A DNA stretch of 64,000 nt. It comes from Desulfacinum infernum DSM 9756 (GTDB lineage Bacteria > Desulfobacterota > Syntrophobacteria > Syntrophobacterales > DSM-9756). The first letter of the stretch is position 1. Every line of letters starts with the position of its first letter. The position numbers were made by a program, and so were the translations under genes. This document shows, one piece after another, positions 57,086 through 64,000 of this stretch. The DNA lies in NCBI RefSeq assembly GCF_900129305.1, contig NZ_FQVB01000006.1:1-64000 (forward strand), in the 5' to 3' direction. Under the pieces are notes generated by a model. It was not told where the DNA came from and searched no databases. It saw nothing but the letters and a program-made list of their open reading frames with translations.

Positions 57086-58999
57086 ATGAAAGAACACGAA
57101 CTCGACAGGAAAGACAAAGAGCTTCAGCCGCAGGAATCAAGGAGTCTTCCCAATGACGGGGCCGATGAACAGCGCCTGTGGGTAGATCTCGAGACCATTC
57201 CGCATCTTCCCGGCGTGTACCTCTTCAAAGCCCCCACGGGACAGGTGCTCTACGTGGGGAAGGCCCGCGACCTGCGAAAGCGGGTAGCCAGCTACTTCCG
57301 ACCGGAACACACTCTTCCCCTCAAGACCAAGGCCCTGGTCCGCCGGGCTTCCGACTTGGATTTCGTGGTGACCCGAACGGAAAAGGAAGCGCTCCTTCTG
57401 GAATCGAGCCTCATCAAGCGGCATCGGCCGCGCTACAACGTGATCCTCCGGGACGACAAGAACTACCCGGCTTTGCGCCTCGATCCGCGCGAACCCTTTC
57501 CGAGGCTCCAGATCGTGCGCCGGTTCCAAAAGGACGGAGCCCTCTATTTCGGTCCCTACCACTCGGCCCATTCCCTTCGGGAAACCCTGAAGGTGCTCAA
57601 CCGCATCTTCCCGCTCCGCCAATGCAAGTCCAAGAAGCTGGTGCCCAGGAAAAGGCCCTGCCTCAATCATTCCTTGGGCCGGTGTCTGGGAGCGTGCGCC
57701 GGCAAGGTGACGGAACAGGAATATGGGCGGGTGGTGGACGAGGTGGTCCTTTTCCTGCGGGGCAAGACGGATCGACTCCAGGAAAAATTGCGGGCGGGCA
57801 TGCGGGAGGCCTCGGAGGCTCTGGATTTCGAACGGGCCGCCCTCTACAGGGATCGACTCCGGGCGGTGGAGGAAATGCTGGAAGCCCAGGTGGTGGTGTC
57901 CGACCGCCTGGAGGACCAGGACGTGGTGGGCCTGCACTTTCAGGAGGATTCCGCGGAAATCGTCCTCCTTTTCGTCCGGCATGGCGCCATCGTGGGACAA
58001 CGCGGCTACTCCTTCCGCGATCCATCGGAAGGCCCGGAGGAACTTCTGGGGGCCTTTCTCCAGCAGTTCTACGCCGACGGGAGGCTCATTCCCCGCGAGA
58101 TCCTGGTTCCGATGCTTCCTTCCGGCCATGAGGTCCTCGGTGAGTGGCTCTCCGATACGGCCGGGCGCAAGGTCCGCCTCTGGGCGGCCCAAAGGGGAAG
58201 CCGCCGGGCCCTGCTGGATCTGGCCCAACGGAACGCCGAGGAGCGAGCCAAGGCCCGCTCCGGGGAGGCCACCGACCTGTCGGCCGTCTTGGAGGCGCTT
58301 CAGGACCTGCTTCGCCTGCCCCGATTACCGCACACCATAGCCTGCGTGGACATCTCCAACATGCAGGGCCGCCATGCCGTGGGTTCCGTGGTGGTCTTTG
58401 CCGGCGGCCACCCCCGCCACGGGGATTATCGCCGGTTCCGGATCCGCACCAAGATGGAACCGGACGACCCGGCCATGATGGCGGAAACCGTGGAACGGCT
58501 CTTGGAAAAGGAGAAGCCGCTGGCGCATCGTCTGGACCTGCTCCTGCTTGATGGCGGCAAGGGGCAGCTGAACCGCATCCTGGCCCTGCTGGACGAAAAG
58601 GGGTGGAAGGACCGGCTTCCGGTGGCGGCCTTTGCCAAGGAAAGGGAAAAGGACCTGGGCGAAGAAGGCCGGGGCCTCTACGAGAAGGTGTATCTACCGG
58701 AACGAAAGAACCCTCTCTTCCTGACCCGCCATCCGGAGGTGCTCCATCTTTTGCAAAGGATCCGCGACGAGGCGCACCGCTACGCCGTCTCCGGCTACCA
58801 CCGTCGCCACCACCAAGAGCTCCTGTCCTCGGAACTGGACCGCATCCCCGGCGTGGGCCCCAAGAGAAGACAGACCCTGCTCCAGCACTTCGGCGATGTG
58901 GAAGCCATACGCCGCGCCGGTGTGGAAGAGCTGGCCCGCGTGCCCGGCCTGCCGCGCCCCCTGGCGGAAAAGGTTCATGCCTATTTCCGCCAAAGATGA
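57086..58999 (+). CDS. uvrC: Excinuclease ABC subunit C
   Basis: 637 residues. A hydrophilic extension of about 37 residues precedes the GIY-YIG nuclease domain (LPGVYLFKAPTGQVLYVGKARDLRKR, about 41-66). CNHSLGRCLGAC-type cysteines lie near 190-203. A UVR motif near 235 (ASEALDFERAALYRDRL), the RNase H-like nuclease domain (VDISNMQGRHAVGSVV, about 423) and a C-terminal helix-hairpin-helix pair (IPGVGPKRRQTLLQHFG) follow. UvrC makes both incisions in nucleotide excision repair. Confidence 0.96.
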   Translation: MKEHELDRKDKELQPQESRSLPNDGADEQRLWVDLETIPHLPGVYLFKAPTGQVLYVGKARDLRKRVASYFRPEHTLPLKTKALVRRASDLDFVVTRTEKEALLLESSLIKRHRPRYNVILRDDKNYPALRLDPREPFPRLQIVRRFQKDGALYFGPYHSAHSLRETLKVLNRIFPLRQCKSKKLVPRKRPCLNHSLGRCLGACAGKVTEQEYGRVVDEVVLFLRGKTDRLQEKLRAGMREASEALDFERAALYRDRLRAVEEMLEAQVVVSDRLEDQDVVGLHFQEDSAEIVLLFVRHGAIVGQRGYSFRDPSEGPEELLGAFLQQFYADGRLIPREILVPMLPSGHEVLGEWLSDTAGRKVRLWAAQRGSRRALLDLAQRNAEERAKARSGEATDLSAVLEALQDLLRLPRLPHTIACVDISNMQGRHAVGSVVVFAGGHPRHGDYRRFRIRTKMEPDDPAMMAETVERLLEKEKPLAHRLDLLLLDGGKGQLNRILALLDEKGWKDRLPVAAFAKEREKDLGEEGRGLYEKVYLPERKNPLFLTRHPEVLHLLQRIRDEAHRYAVSGYHRRHHQELLSSELDRIPGVGPKRRQTLLQHFGDVEAIRRAGVEELARVPGLPRPLAEKVHAYFRQR

Positions 59000-59055
59000 C
59001 GGGGCGGCGAACCAGCCCTCTAAACAAGCGGGGGATCCCGGAAAACGCCGTGCGC

Positions 59056-59082
59056 AGAGGCGAAAGATCTTTCGCCCCTACC
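59056..59082. repeat. R3 palindrome, copy 3 (imperfect)
   Basis: The same GGCGAAAGATCTTTCGCC core as the other two R3 sites, with one arm diverged (CAGAGG for TAGGGG). It lies between the convergent uvrC and DUF721 genes. Other GC-rich inverted stretches follow (59084-59200) without a recognisable family. Confidence 0.7.
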
Positions 59083-59209
59083 GTTCGCTACCCCCATCAT
59101 GGGAACCTGGGTACGGGGGGGGAATCGTTCCCGTCCCTCACGGGAGAAGCGAATGCGGCGAATTCGGGCTGTCGCGCCTTTCGGCGCTCCCACACGGGGA
59201 ATTCGTCCG

Positions 59210-59743
59210 TCATTCCGACTCGGGATCGTGATCGGCGGGAACGAGCCGGAGCAGCTTCTCTCCCAGCTTCCGAAGTTCCGGGTCGGAAAGGGACTGCAGC
59301 AGCTTCTCCTCCTCATGGGTCAGAGGCCGAAGGGTCGGCTTTTTCCGGCGCCGGGTGCGCCTCTTGGACTGGAGTTTTTGCAGCCGCCGGTAGTTGGCAT
59401 CCAGCTCGGGATTTAGATCCTCCACTTCGCCCACCCGTATGGAGATCTCCCGGACCACCACCTTCCCCCACAGGGCATTGATCCTCTCGCGCAAAGCTTC
59501 CTTGTTGATCTCCAGGTGGTGTTTCCACACGCCGTCCCGAGCCACGATGACCAGGCGCCCGTTCTTGAGGGACCTTGGAACCGTATGCCGGGCCACGGGC
59601 TCCCCCACCAAGTCCTTCCAATCGCCCAGAGGGTTGGAAGCGAAGGAGGGATGCCGGGAAAGCACCTCTTTTACGAAGGCCCGGAGCGGCTCCGCGCTCC
59701 GGGTTCCCGTGGACTTGTTTTCTTCCATGGGGCCCCGTTCCAT
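59210..59743 (-). CDS. DUF721 (DciA-like) protein
   Basis: 177 residues from the ATG at 59743. The ATG at 59728 is an equally possible start. The frame continues upstream through the antisense of tRNA-Arg, which cannot be coding. The DUF721 core has NPLGDWKDLVGEPVARHTVPRSLKNGRL and VWKHHLEINKEALRERINALWG. The C-terminal third is rich in basic residues (KRRTRRRKK), suggesting nucleic-acid binding. DciA-type proteins assist replicative helicase loading in bacteria without DnaC. That role is possible but unproven here. Confidence 0.78.
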   Translation of the reverse strand: MERGPMEENKSTGTRSAEPLRAFVKEVLSRHPSFASNPLGDWKDLVGEPVARHTVPRSLKNGRLVIVARDGVWKHHLEINKEALRERINALWGKVVVREISIRVGEVEDLNPELDANYRRLQKLQSKRRTRRRKKPTLRPLTHEEEKLLQSLSDPELRKLGEKLLRLVPADHDPESE

Positions 59744-59776
59744 GTTCCTTTGAACCTCCGCGTGTCCTTGCGGCGA

Positions 59777-59805
59777 TTGACACGACCGTGCGGCTGTGAT
59801 ATGGA
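59777..59805 (+). promoter_or_regulatory. Sigma-70-type promoter of tRNA-Arg(CCT)
   Basis: TTGACA (59777-59782), exactly 17 nt, TATGGA (59800-59805). The start would fall near 59812, about 16 nt before the tRNA. Confidence 0.7.
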
Positions 59806-59827
59806 CGGTCTGCTTTTTCTCGTCCCG

Positions 59828-59904
59828 GCCCCCGTAGCTCAGGAGGATAGAGCACAGGATTCCTAATCCTGGTGTCGCAGGTTCGAATCCTGCCGGGGGC
59901 ACCA
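59828..59904 (+). tRNA. tRNA-Arg(CCT)
   Basis: A 77-nt cloverleaf with encoded CCA: acceptor GCCCCCG/CGGGGGC, D stem GCTC/GAGC, anticodon stem CAGGA/TCCTG with loop TTCCTAA (anticodon CCT, reads AGG), and T stem GCAGG/CCTGC around TTCGAAT. Confidence 0.96.
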
Positions 59905-59919
59905 ATTTATCCTGCAAAT

Positions 59920-60025
59920 TCAATCTATTACACTACACTCCAGACACTCTTCAAAATCGGCTTTGGGGGCATTTTGGGGGCAGATTTCGGCGGTATTTTC
60001 CCAAAATGCTTCTAAAAACAGAGAC
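59920..60025 (-). pseudogene. Possible 3' relic of a tyrosine integrase next to tRNA-Arg
   Basis: On the minus strand a frame of about 30 codons ends FWENTAEICPQNAPKADFEE and stops at 59920, 15 nt from the tRNA 3' end. The CPQNAPK pattern recalls the C-terminal tails of phage-type integrases as I remember them. Integrase genes often end beside the tRNA that serves as attachment site. The upstream part has been replaced by the response-regulator gene. This is a weak call from pattern and position only. Confidence 0.35.
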
Positions 60026-60406
60026 TTATTTCTTATTCAGGGCCTTGGCCAGAGCACCCAGCAACTCGTCGGGCGTGAAGGGCTTGGGAAGCAGGACGGA
60101 GGCTCCCTTGCGGTAGCCCTCCCGGATGGTTTCCGGTGTGGAAAAGCCCGTCATCATCACGATGGGAAGATCCGGGCGTTCCTTCAGGACCCGTTCGACC
60201 AGGTGCATGCCATCCCGGCGGGGCATTTTGAGGTCCACCAGGATCGCCCGGAAGCTCCGGCCGGGAAGGATCTCCAGCGCCTCGTCCACCGAGGAAGCGA
60301 GCACCACCCCGTAGCCCTCTCCCTCCAGGACCATCCGGCAGCTTTGAAGCACGATGGGATCGTCGTCCACCACCAAAATCATCGCCTTTTCATTCACGGT
60401 CATCAT
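60026..60406 (-). CDS. Single-domain response regulator
   Basis: 126 residues from an ATG at 60406. Nearby ATGs at 60403 and 60382 are alternatives. A single receiver domain is present, with the acidic pocket in ILVVDDDP, the phospho-Asp in RAILVDLKMPRRDG, the Thr in VMMTGFS and the Lys in LLPKPFTPDEL. No output domain follows. The start lies within the 3' end of the sensor kinase gene, so the two are a coupled pair. Confidence 0.9.
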   Translation of the reverse strand: MMTVNEKAMILVVDDDPIVLQSCRMVLEGEGYGVVLASSVDEALEILPGRSFRAILVDLKMPRRDGMHLVERVLKERPDLPIVMMTGFSTPETIREGYRKGASVLLPKPFTPDELLGALAKALNKK

Positions 60407-62354
60407 CCCGTTCCAGAGGCAGCCACACGGTAAAGGTGCTCCCCCTACCGGGGGCGCTGTTGACAAAGATCCGGCCTCCGTGCCGCGCCACGATCCCGTA
60501 GGAAACCGACAGGCCCAGACCCGTTCCCTTCCCCACCTCCTTGGTGGTGAAGAAGGGATCGAAGAGCTTGCCCATGTGTTCCTCCGGAATGCCGCAGCCG
60601 GTGTCCAGCACGCTCACGCTCACCCCCGGCCTTTCCCTTCCGTCGCGGTCGGGGCGACTCTCCGTGCGGCTCGACACCGTAATGGTCCCGCCGGCCTCGG
60701 TGGCGTCCAGGGCGTTGATGAGAAGATTCATGAAGACCCCGCGCATCTGCTCCGGATCCACCACCAGCGGGGGGAGCGACTCGGCAAGGAGACAGTTCAA
60801 CTCCACTCCCTTGATCAGGGCCTGGTTTTCCATCAAGGCCACGGTGGAACGAACCAAGTGATTGATATCCGTCGGTTCCGGATGGAGAGCCGTCTGGCGG
60901 GAAAAATCGAGCAGGCCCTTCACGATCTTTCGGACCCGTTCGGTGGCGTCGGCGATGGTCTTAAGGCCGTCGCGCACGTCCTCCGGCAGATCCTCGCGAT
61001 TCATGAGGAGGTGGCTGAAGGTGAGAACGCCCGTCAGCGGGTTATTGATTTCATGGGCCACGCCGGCCGCCAGACGCCCCACGCTCGCCTGTTTCTGGGC
61101 TCGAAAGAGCTTGTCTTCCGTTTCCTGGCGCTGCCGGTTCTCCCGCTCCCGAATGGACGCCAGCATGTCCTTGAAGGTCTTCTGAAGCACTCCCAGCTCG
61201 GACTCGGAAACGGGCTCGATCTTGGGGGAAAGATCCCCCTGGCTGACCTGCCGGGCGGCTTCGATGAGCTGATGCACCGGCCACATGATCTTTCGCTCCA
61301 ACACGGACCCCACCACGATGGCCGTGGTGATCCCGAGAAGACTCATGGCGAAGAAGGTGAACAGGGCCCTGTTTCTCACATCCACGTAGGGTCTTTCGGG
61401 AATCCCCACGTAGAGCATCCCGATCCTCTCTCCCGTCACGGCATCCACCAGGGGCTCATAGGACGTCATGAACCAGTCGCTCACCACCTGGGCGCGGCCC
61501 ACCCAGCGCCGCCCTTCCTGCAGCACACGCCGAGCCACTTCCGCCTGAGCCCGGGTCCCATGAGCCCGGGCCCCGTCGGGCAGGGTCACGTTGGTGGCGA
61601 TGCGAAGATCCCGGAGGAAGATGGTCACCGTCCCTTCGGGCCCTTCCCCTTTGTCCCGGCGAAAGACCGTGTCCCGGATACGGTCCACCAGGTTGGTGTT
61701 GCCGTTGACCAGAACGGCCCCGTAGGCCACTCCCACGAAGGAACCACCTCGAAAGACGGGGACGGCCGCCCCCAAGAGCACCCCTTCTTCCACGAACGGC
61801 TCCCCGTTCGGTTCCGCCCGCCCCTCCTGTGGAATGGACACGACGGGAACCCGCGCCCGATGGGCGAGAACCGGGTTTTCTTGGGCCAGCCACTTGGCGG
61901 GAAGGACCACGGCGCCGGCCACCTCAGTTTGGTCTCGGAGCGCCGGGCCCACGAAGGGATGATGGCCGTAGTCGGCTGAAACGGGAAATGGATCGGGACC
62001 GATCCGAGCCACCACCCGACCGTTCCCATCCACCATGCCGCACAGGTCCAGACCGGCCGCCCGGGCCAGGTTTTCCAAAAGGCGCAGCAGCCGGGCCGGT
62101 TGGTCCTCTTCCGCGGAGCCGCTCCAACCCGTACCGGCCAGAGCCGCTTCCAGACCCAGCTGCACCTGGTGCACCTGCTCGTCCACCATGAGGCGCGCGG
62201 CGTTCAAGTCCGTTTCGATCCGCCCGGACACCTCGCCCACGTAGGCCTGGTACAGCAGGTGAGCCCCCACGATCAGGGACGTCACGCCTACCAGGAAGGA
62301 AACACCCAGGAAGCTCACGATGAGCTTGGTTCTTGTCTTTTTCAAGAGTTGCAC
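60390..62354 (-). CDS. Membrane sensor histidine kinase with periplasmic Cache-type domain
   Basis: 654 residues. A membrane helix lies at about 11-36 and a second near 332-353. The periplasmic region between them (about 40-325) has a single-Cache look, with GMLYVGIPERPYVD before the second helix, as in the chemoreceptor at 17580. HAMP is at about 354-405. The dimerisation helix carries GRLAAGVAHEINNPLTGVL (phospho-His), and the ATPase domain has NLLINALDATEAGG and GTGLGLSVSYGIV. The partner regulator overlaps its 3' end. The signal is unknown. Confidence 0.93.
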   Translation of the reverse strand: MQLLKKTRTKLIVSFLGVSFLVGVTSLIVGAHLLYQAYVGEVSGRIETDLNAARLMVDEQVHQVQLGLEAALAGTGWSGSAEEDQPARLLRLLENLARAAGLDLCGMVDGNGRVVARIGPDPFPVSADYGHHPFVGPALRDQTEVAGAVVLPAKWLAQENPVLAHRARVPVVSIPQEGRAEPNGEPFVEEGVLLGAAVPVFRGGSFVGVAYGAVLVNGNTNLVDRIRDTVFRRDKGEGPEGTVTIFLRDLRIATNVTLPDGARAHGTRAQAEVARRVLQEGRRWVGRAQVVSDWFMTSYEPLVDAVTGERIGMLYVGIPERPYVDVRNRALFTFFAMSLLGITTAIVVGSVLERKIMWPVHQLIEAARQVSQGDLSPKIEPVSESELGVLQKTFKDMLASIRERENRQRQETEDKLFRAQKQASVGRLAAGVAHEINNPLTGVLTFSHLLMNREDLPEDVRDGLKTIADATERVRKIVKGLLDFSRQTALHPEPTDINHLVRSTVALMENQALIKGVELNCLLAESLPPLVVDPEQMRGVFMNLLINALDATEAGGTITVSSRTESRPDRDGRERPGVSVSVLDTGCGIPEEHMGKLFDPFFTTKEVGKGTGLGLSVSYGIVARHGGRIFVNSAPGRGSTFTVWLPLERDDDRE

Positions 62355-62405
62355 GAAAGGTTTTCTCCCAGCCGGATTGGATGACGGCCTCCCATGAGGC
62401 GACCC

Positions 62406-62434
62406 CTACGGGCGGGCTAAAAGCCCGCCCCTAC
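62406..62434. repeat. GC-rich hairpin related to R4
   Basis: GGGCGGGCTAAAAGCCCGCCC with short flanking complementarity (CTAC and GTAG type). It lies in the 250-nt space between the divergent kinase genes. The sequence at 62455-62510 has a loose heptamer look (ACCCCAT, ATCCCTT) but no clean repeat. Confidence 0.65.
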
Positions 62435-62604
62435 TTCAACGCCTTGCCCCCACACATGTCTCACCCCATACCCCATATCCCTTATCCCGTGCCCCCCACT
62501 CCCCCTTACGCTCGAAGGCTCGCGATGGTATGCTTACGGGCGCCCGAGCCTCGCGGCCGAAGCGCCTCCGCGGGGCGTGGATGAACCCAAGCCGGGAGTA
62601 TCCC

Positions 62605-63375
62605 ATGAAAGACGGAACCGCCGCAACTTTTCAGGAACACACCATCGCCATCTCCCGGCCCTTGGTGCACGAAATCAACAACGCCCTCACGGGCGTCCTC
62701 ACCTTTTCCAAACTGGCCGCAAGAAAAGTTTCCGAGATGGAATCTCTCCCTCGGGGGTTTTCGGAATTGATGGCTCAGCTGGAAGTGAGCGCCCAGCGGT
62801 CGGCGGTCCTGGCCAAGGCTCTTCTGGATTTCCTTCCCAAGGCCCCCTTGGCCTGGGAGTCGACGGACTTGGTCGCCCTGGTGGAAAAGGCCCTGGCGGA
62901 CCCGCCTCCCCTCCGGGAAAACTCGGTCCGCACCTCCCCGGCGATTAAGATGGATCTCCCCGGCGAACCGGTGGCGACCCAGGCCTGCCCCGGCCTTTTG
63001 TCCCAAGCCCTGAGGGCCCTGGCGGCCAACGCCTTGGAGGCCGCCCTGGAGGCCCTTCCGGAGCGTCCTCCGCGGATCGCAGTCCGGCTTTGCACCAGCG
63101 AGGGCATCGCCCGGATCCTGGTGGAAGACTCGGGATCGGGAGTTCCCGGGCATCTGACCGAGCGGATCTTTGAACCCTTTTTTACAACCAAAGCCGCCGG
63201 AGAACACTTGGGCCTGGGTCTGTACGTGGCGCGCGCGGCGGCCCGCCTTCACGGCGGCGACCTCCACCTGGAATCCACGGGCGATGCAGGTTCCCGGTTC
63301 GTCCTGTGGTTCCTTTTGAAGGAACCCCCACAGCGGCCCGTTTCCTGGGAGGCTGTCCGAAAACGTCGTGGATGA
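62605..63375 (+). CDS. Soluble histidine kinase-like protein without sensor domain
   Basis: 256 residues from the ATG at 62605 (GGGAG upstream); an ATG at 62581 is possible. It has an H-box helix (PLVHEINNALTGVLTFSKLA, His near residue 24), then an ATPase domain with ALAANALEAALEALPE as N-box, EDSGSGVPG and LGLGLYVARAAARLHGG. No membrane helix or sensor domain is present. The stop codon and the last eight or nine codons lie inside repeat R1, so the natural C-terminus has been replaced or extended. Confidence 0.82.
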   Translation: MKDGTAATFQEHTIAISRPLVHEINNALTGVLTFSKLAARKVSEMESLPRGFSELMAQLEVSAQRSAVLAKALLDFLPKAPLAWESTDLVALVEKALADPPPLRENSVRTSPAIKMDLPGEPVATQACPGLLSQALRALAANALEAALEALPERPPRIAVRLCTSEGIARILVEDSGSGVPGHLTERIFEPFFTTKAAGEHLGLGLYVARAAARLHGGDLHLESTGDAGSRFVLWFLLKEPPQRPVSWEAVRKRRG

Positions 63376-63568
63376 TCTTTTTTCTCGTAGCGCAGCCCTT
63401 TAGGGCTGCGGAAGAACCCCCGAATGTTGGATGGGCCATCGCGCATTTCTTGTCGTTTCATGGAGTTGCGAAGGCCCTTTCCCGCGGGGCTAAAGCCCCG
63501 CGGCTACGAAAAGAGGCGCCATAGCCGGGGCTCATGTCTCGGAGAGCCATTGTCGGACAGGCTCCTAG
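63345..63568 (+). repeat. MITE-like repeat R1, copy 5
   Basis: CTGG (63345-63348), then GAGGCTGTCCGAAAAC. Hairpins are GCAGCCCTTTAGGGCTGC near 63391 and CCGCGGGGCTAAAGCCCCG near 63482. The right end TCGGACAGGCTC is followed by CTAG (63565-63568). This is the best-preserved copy. It supplies the stop codon of the upstream kinase gene. Confidence 0.9.
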
Positions 63569-63713
63569 GAGGCTGTCCGAGAACTCCCGCCAACCGTCAC
63601 TCCCGCGCAAGCGGGAGTCCATAACCTATTGGAAATTCTGGATCCCCGCTTTCGCGGGGATGACGGCTGGACGTTGGAAAGGGCAAATGAGCCATTTTCA
63701 GACACGCTCCTGC
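63565..63713. repeat. MITE-like repeat R2, copy 2
   Basis: It begins at the CTAG shared with R1 and reads GAGGCTGTCCGAGAAC inward. The interior holds CTCCCGCGCAAGCGGGAG, then GGAAATTCTGGATCCCCGC, and it ends TTTTCAGACACGCTC with CTGC in place of CTAG. It is the reverse orientation of the copy at 20536. Confidence 0.88.
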
Positions 63714-63931
63714 GAGGTTGCCTGAAAACGTTAAGGATAACCTCTTTTTTCGTAGCGCAGCCCTTTGCGGCTGCGGAGGAATCCACGAACGTCGGATGGG
63801 CCACCGGGTGTTGCCCGTCACCTCATGGGGTTGCGATGACCCCTTCCCGCGGGGCTGAAGCCCCGCGGCTACGAAGGAAATGCAATTCCGCGCCATCTTG
63901 AGCCAAGAGCCGTTGCCGGACAAGCTCCCCG
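63710..63931 (+). repeat. MITE-like repeat R1, copy 6
   Basis: It abuts R2 at 63710-63713 and starts GAGGTTGCCTGAAAAC. Hairpins are GCAGCCCTTTGCGGCTGC near 63757 and CCGCGGGGCTGAAGCCCCG near 63848. It ends CCGGACAAGCTC. The 625-nt stretch after the kinase gene contains three elements and no gene. Confidence 0.88.
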
Positions 63932-63996
63932 GGGGCGCGTCTCGTCCTTTGTTGTCGCGGGCTGATTGTGATGCAAGTTCATAGGAGGCCGGTCCC

Positions 63997-64000
63997 ATGA
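63997..64000 (+). other. Possible start codon of a gene continuing past the window
   Basis: AGGAGG at 63983-63988 is followed after 8 nt by ATG at 63997. Only one codon is visible, so nothing more can be said. Confidence 0.3.

Noticed and set aside
59744-59923. Extension of the DUF721 gene upstream through the tRNA
   Set aside because: The extra codons are the antisense of tRNA-Arg and its promoter, a common annotation artefact.

Overview
The window looks like the chromosome of a GC-rich, anaerobic, Gram-negative deltaproteobacterium. A Syntrophobacter- or Desulfacinum-like member of the Desulfobacterota is my best guess, not a proof. The reasons are a 13-gene complex I locus with a fused NuoE-NuoF whose tail resembles NAD-linked hydrogenase subunits, an MJ0042-type zinc-ribbon protein, an RtcB/archease pair, several multidomain sensor kinases, and many palindromic intergenic repeats. 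I recognise no phage, plasmid or metabolic island. The genes are mostly housekeeping, and the unusual layer is the intergenic DNA.

Layout. 1-1276: the 3' end of an IS1634-like transposase abuts a 5'-truncated EAL/HDOD regulator. 1330-17199 (minus): a GAF protein and the complete complex I operon, transcribed in the order nuoEF-A-B-C-D-G-H-I-J-K-L-M-N-GAF. 17580-20519: a chemoreceptor. 21120-24164: a Nudix hydrolase, an atypical Gre factor, and RtcB with archease. 24324-24399: tRNA-Gly(CCC). 24585-38440: the translation/RNA operon rimP-nusA-ylxR-infB-ylxP-rbfA-nrnA-truB-rpsO-pnp, followed by an M16 peptidase, a beta-lactamase-fold hydrolase and a tandem universal-stress protein. 38865-44563 (minus): DUF2065-queA-tgt-yajC-secD-secF. 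44701-48479: alr, argS and a SPOR protein. 48704-53507: a FemAB/GNAT-like protein, an M20 peptidase, a 97-residue unknown, a zinc-ribbon/pseudo-receiver protein and a proteasome-fold protein without its nucleophile. 53610-63375: a periplasmic-sensing hybrid kinase, tRNA-Pro(CGG), uvrC, a DUF721 protein, tRNA-Arg(CCT) with a possible integrase relic, and a kinase/regulator pair facing a soluble kinase.

The most distinctive content is a set of intergenic repeat families. R1 (about 225 bp, six copies) and R2 (about 150-170 bp, two copies and a remnant) have different interiors but share inverted ends of the type GAGGCTGTCCGAAAAC. They are often bounded by CTAG and lie head-to-tail with a single CTAG between them, as expected of MITE-like elements moved by one transposase. 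R4 (about 150 bp, two copies in opposite orientation) carries two GC-rich hairpins. R3 is a 28-bp palindrome. There are also three tracts of a drifting 7-bp repeat, two of which begin at the stop codon of a gene. R1 sits exactly at the stop codon of infB inside the translation operon, and another R1 supplies the last codons of a kinase gene.

Start codons were chosen from Shine-Dalgarno position and family length. Many longer antisense frames in this GC-rich DNA are shadows and are left out.
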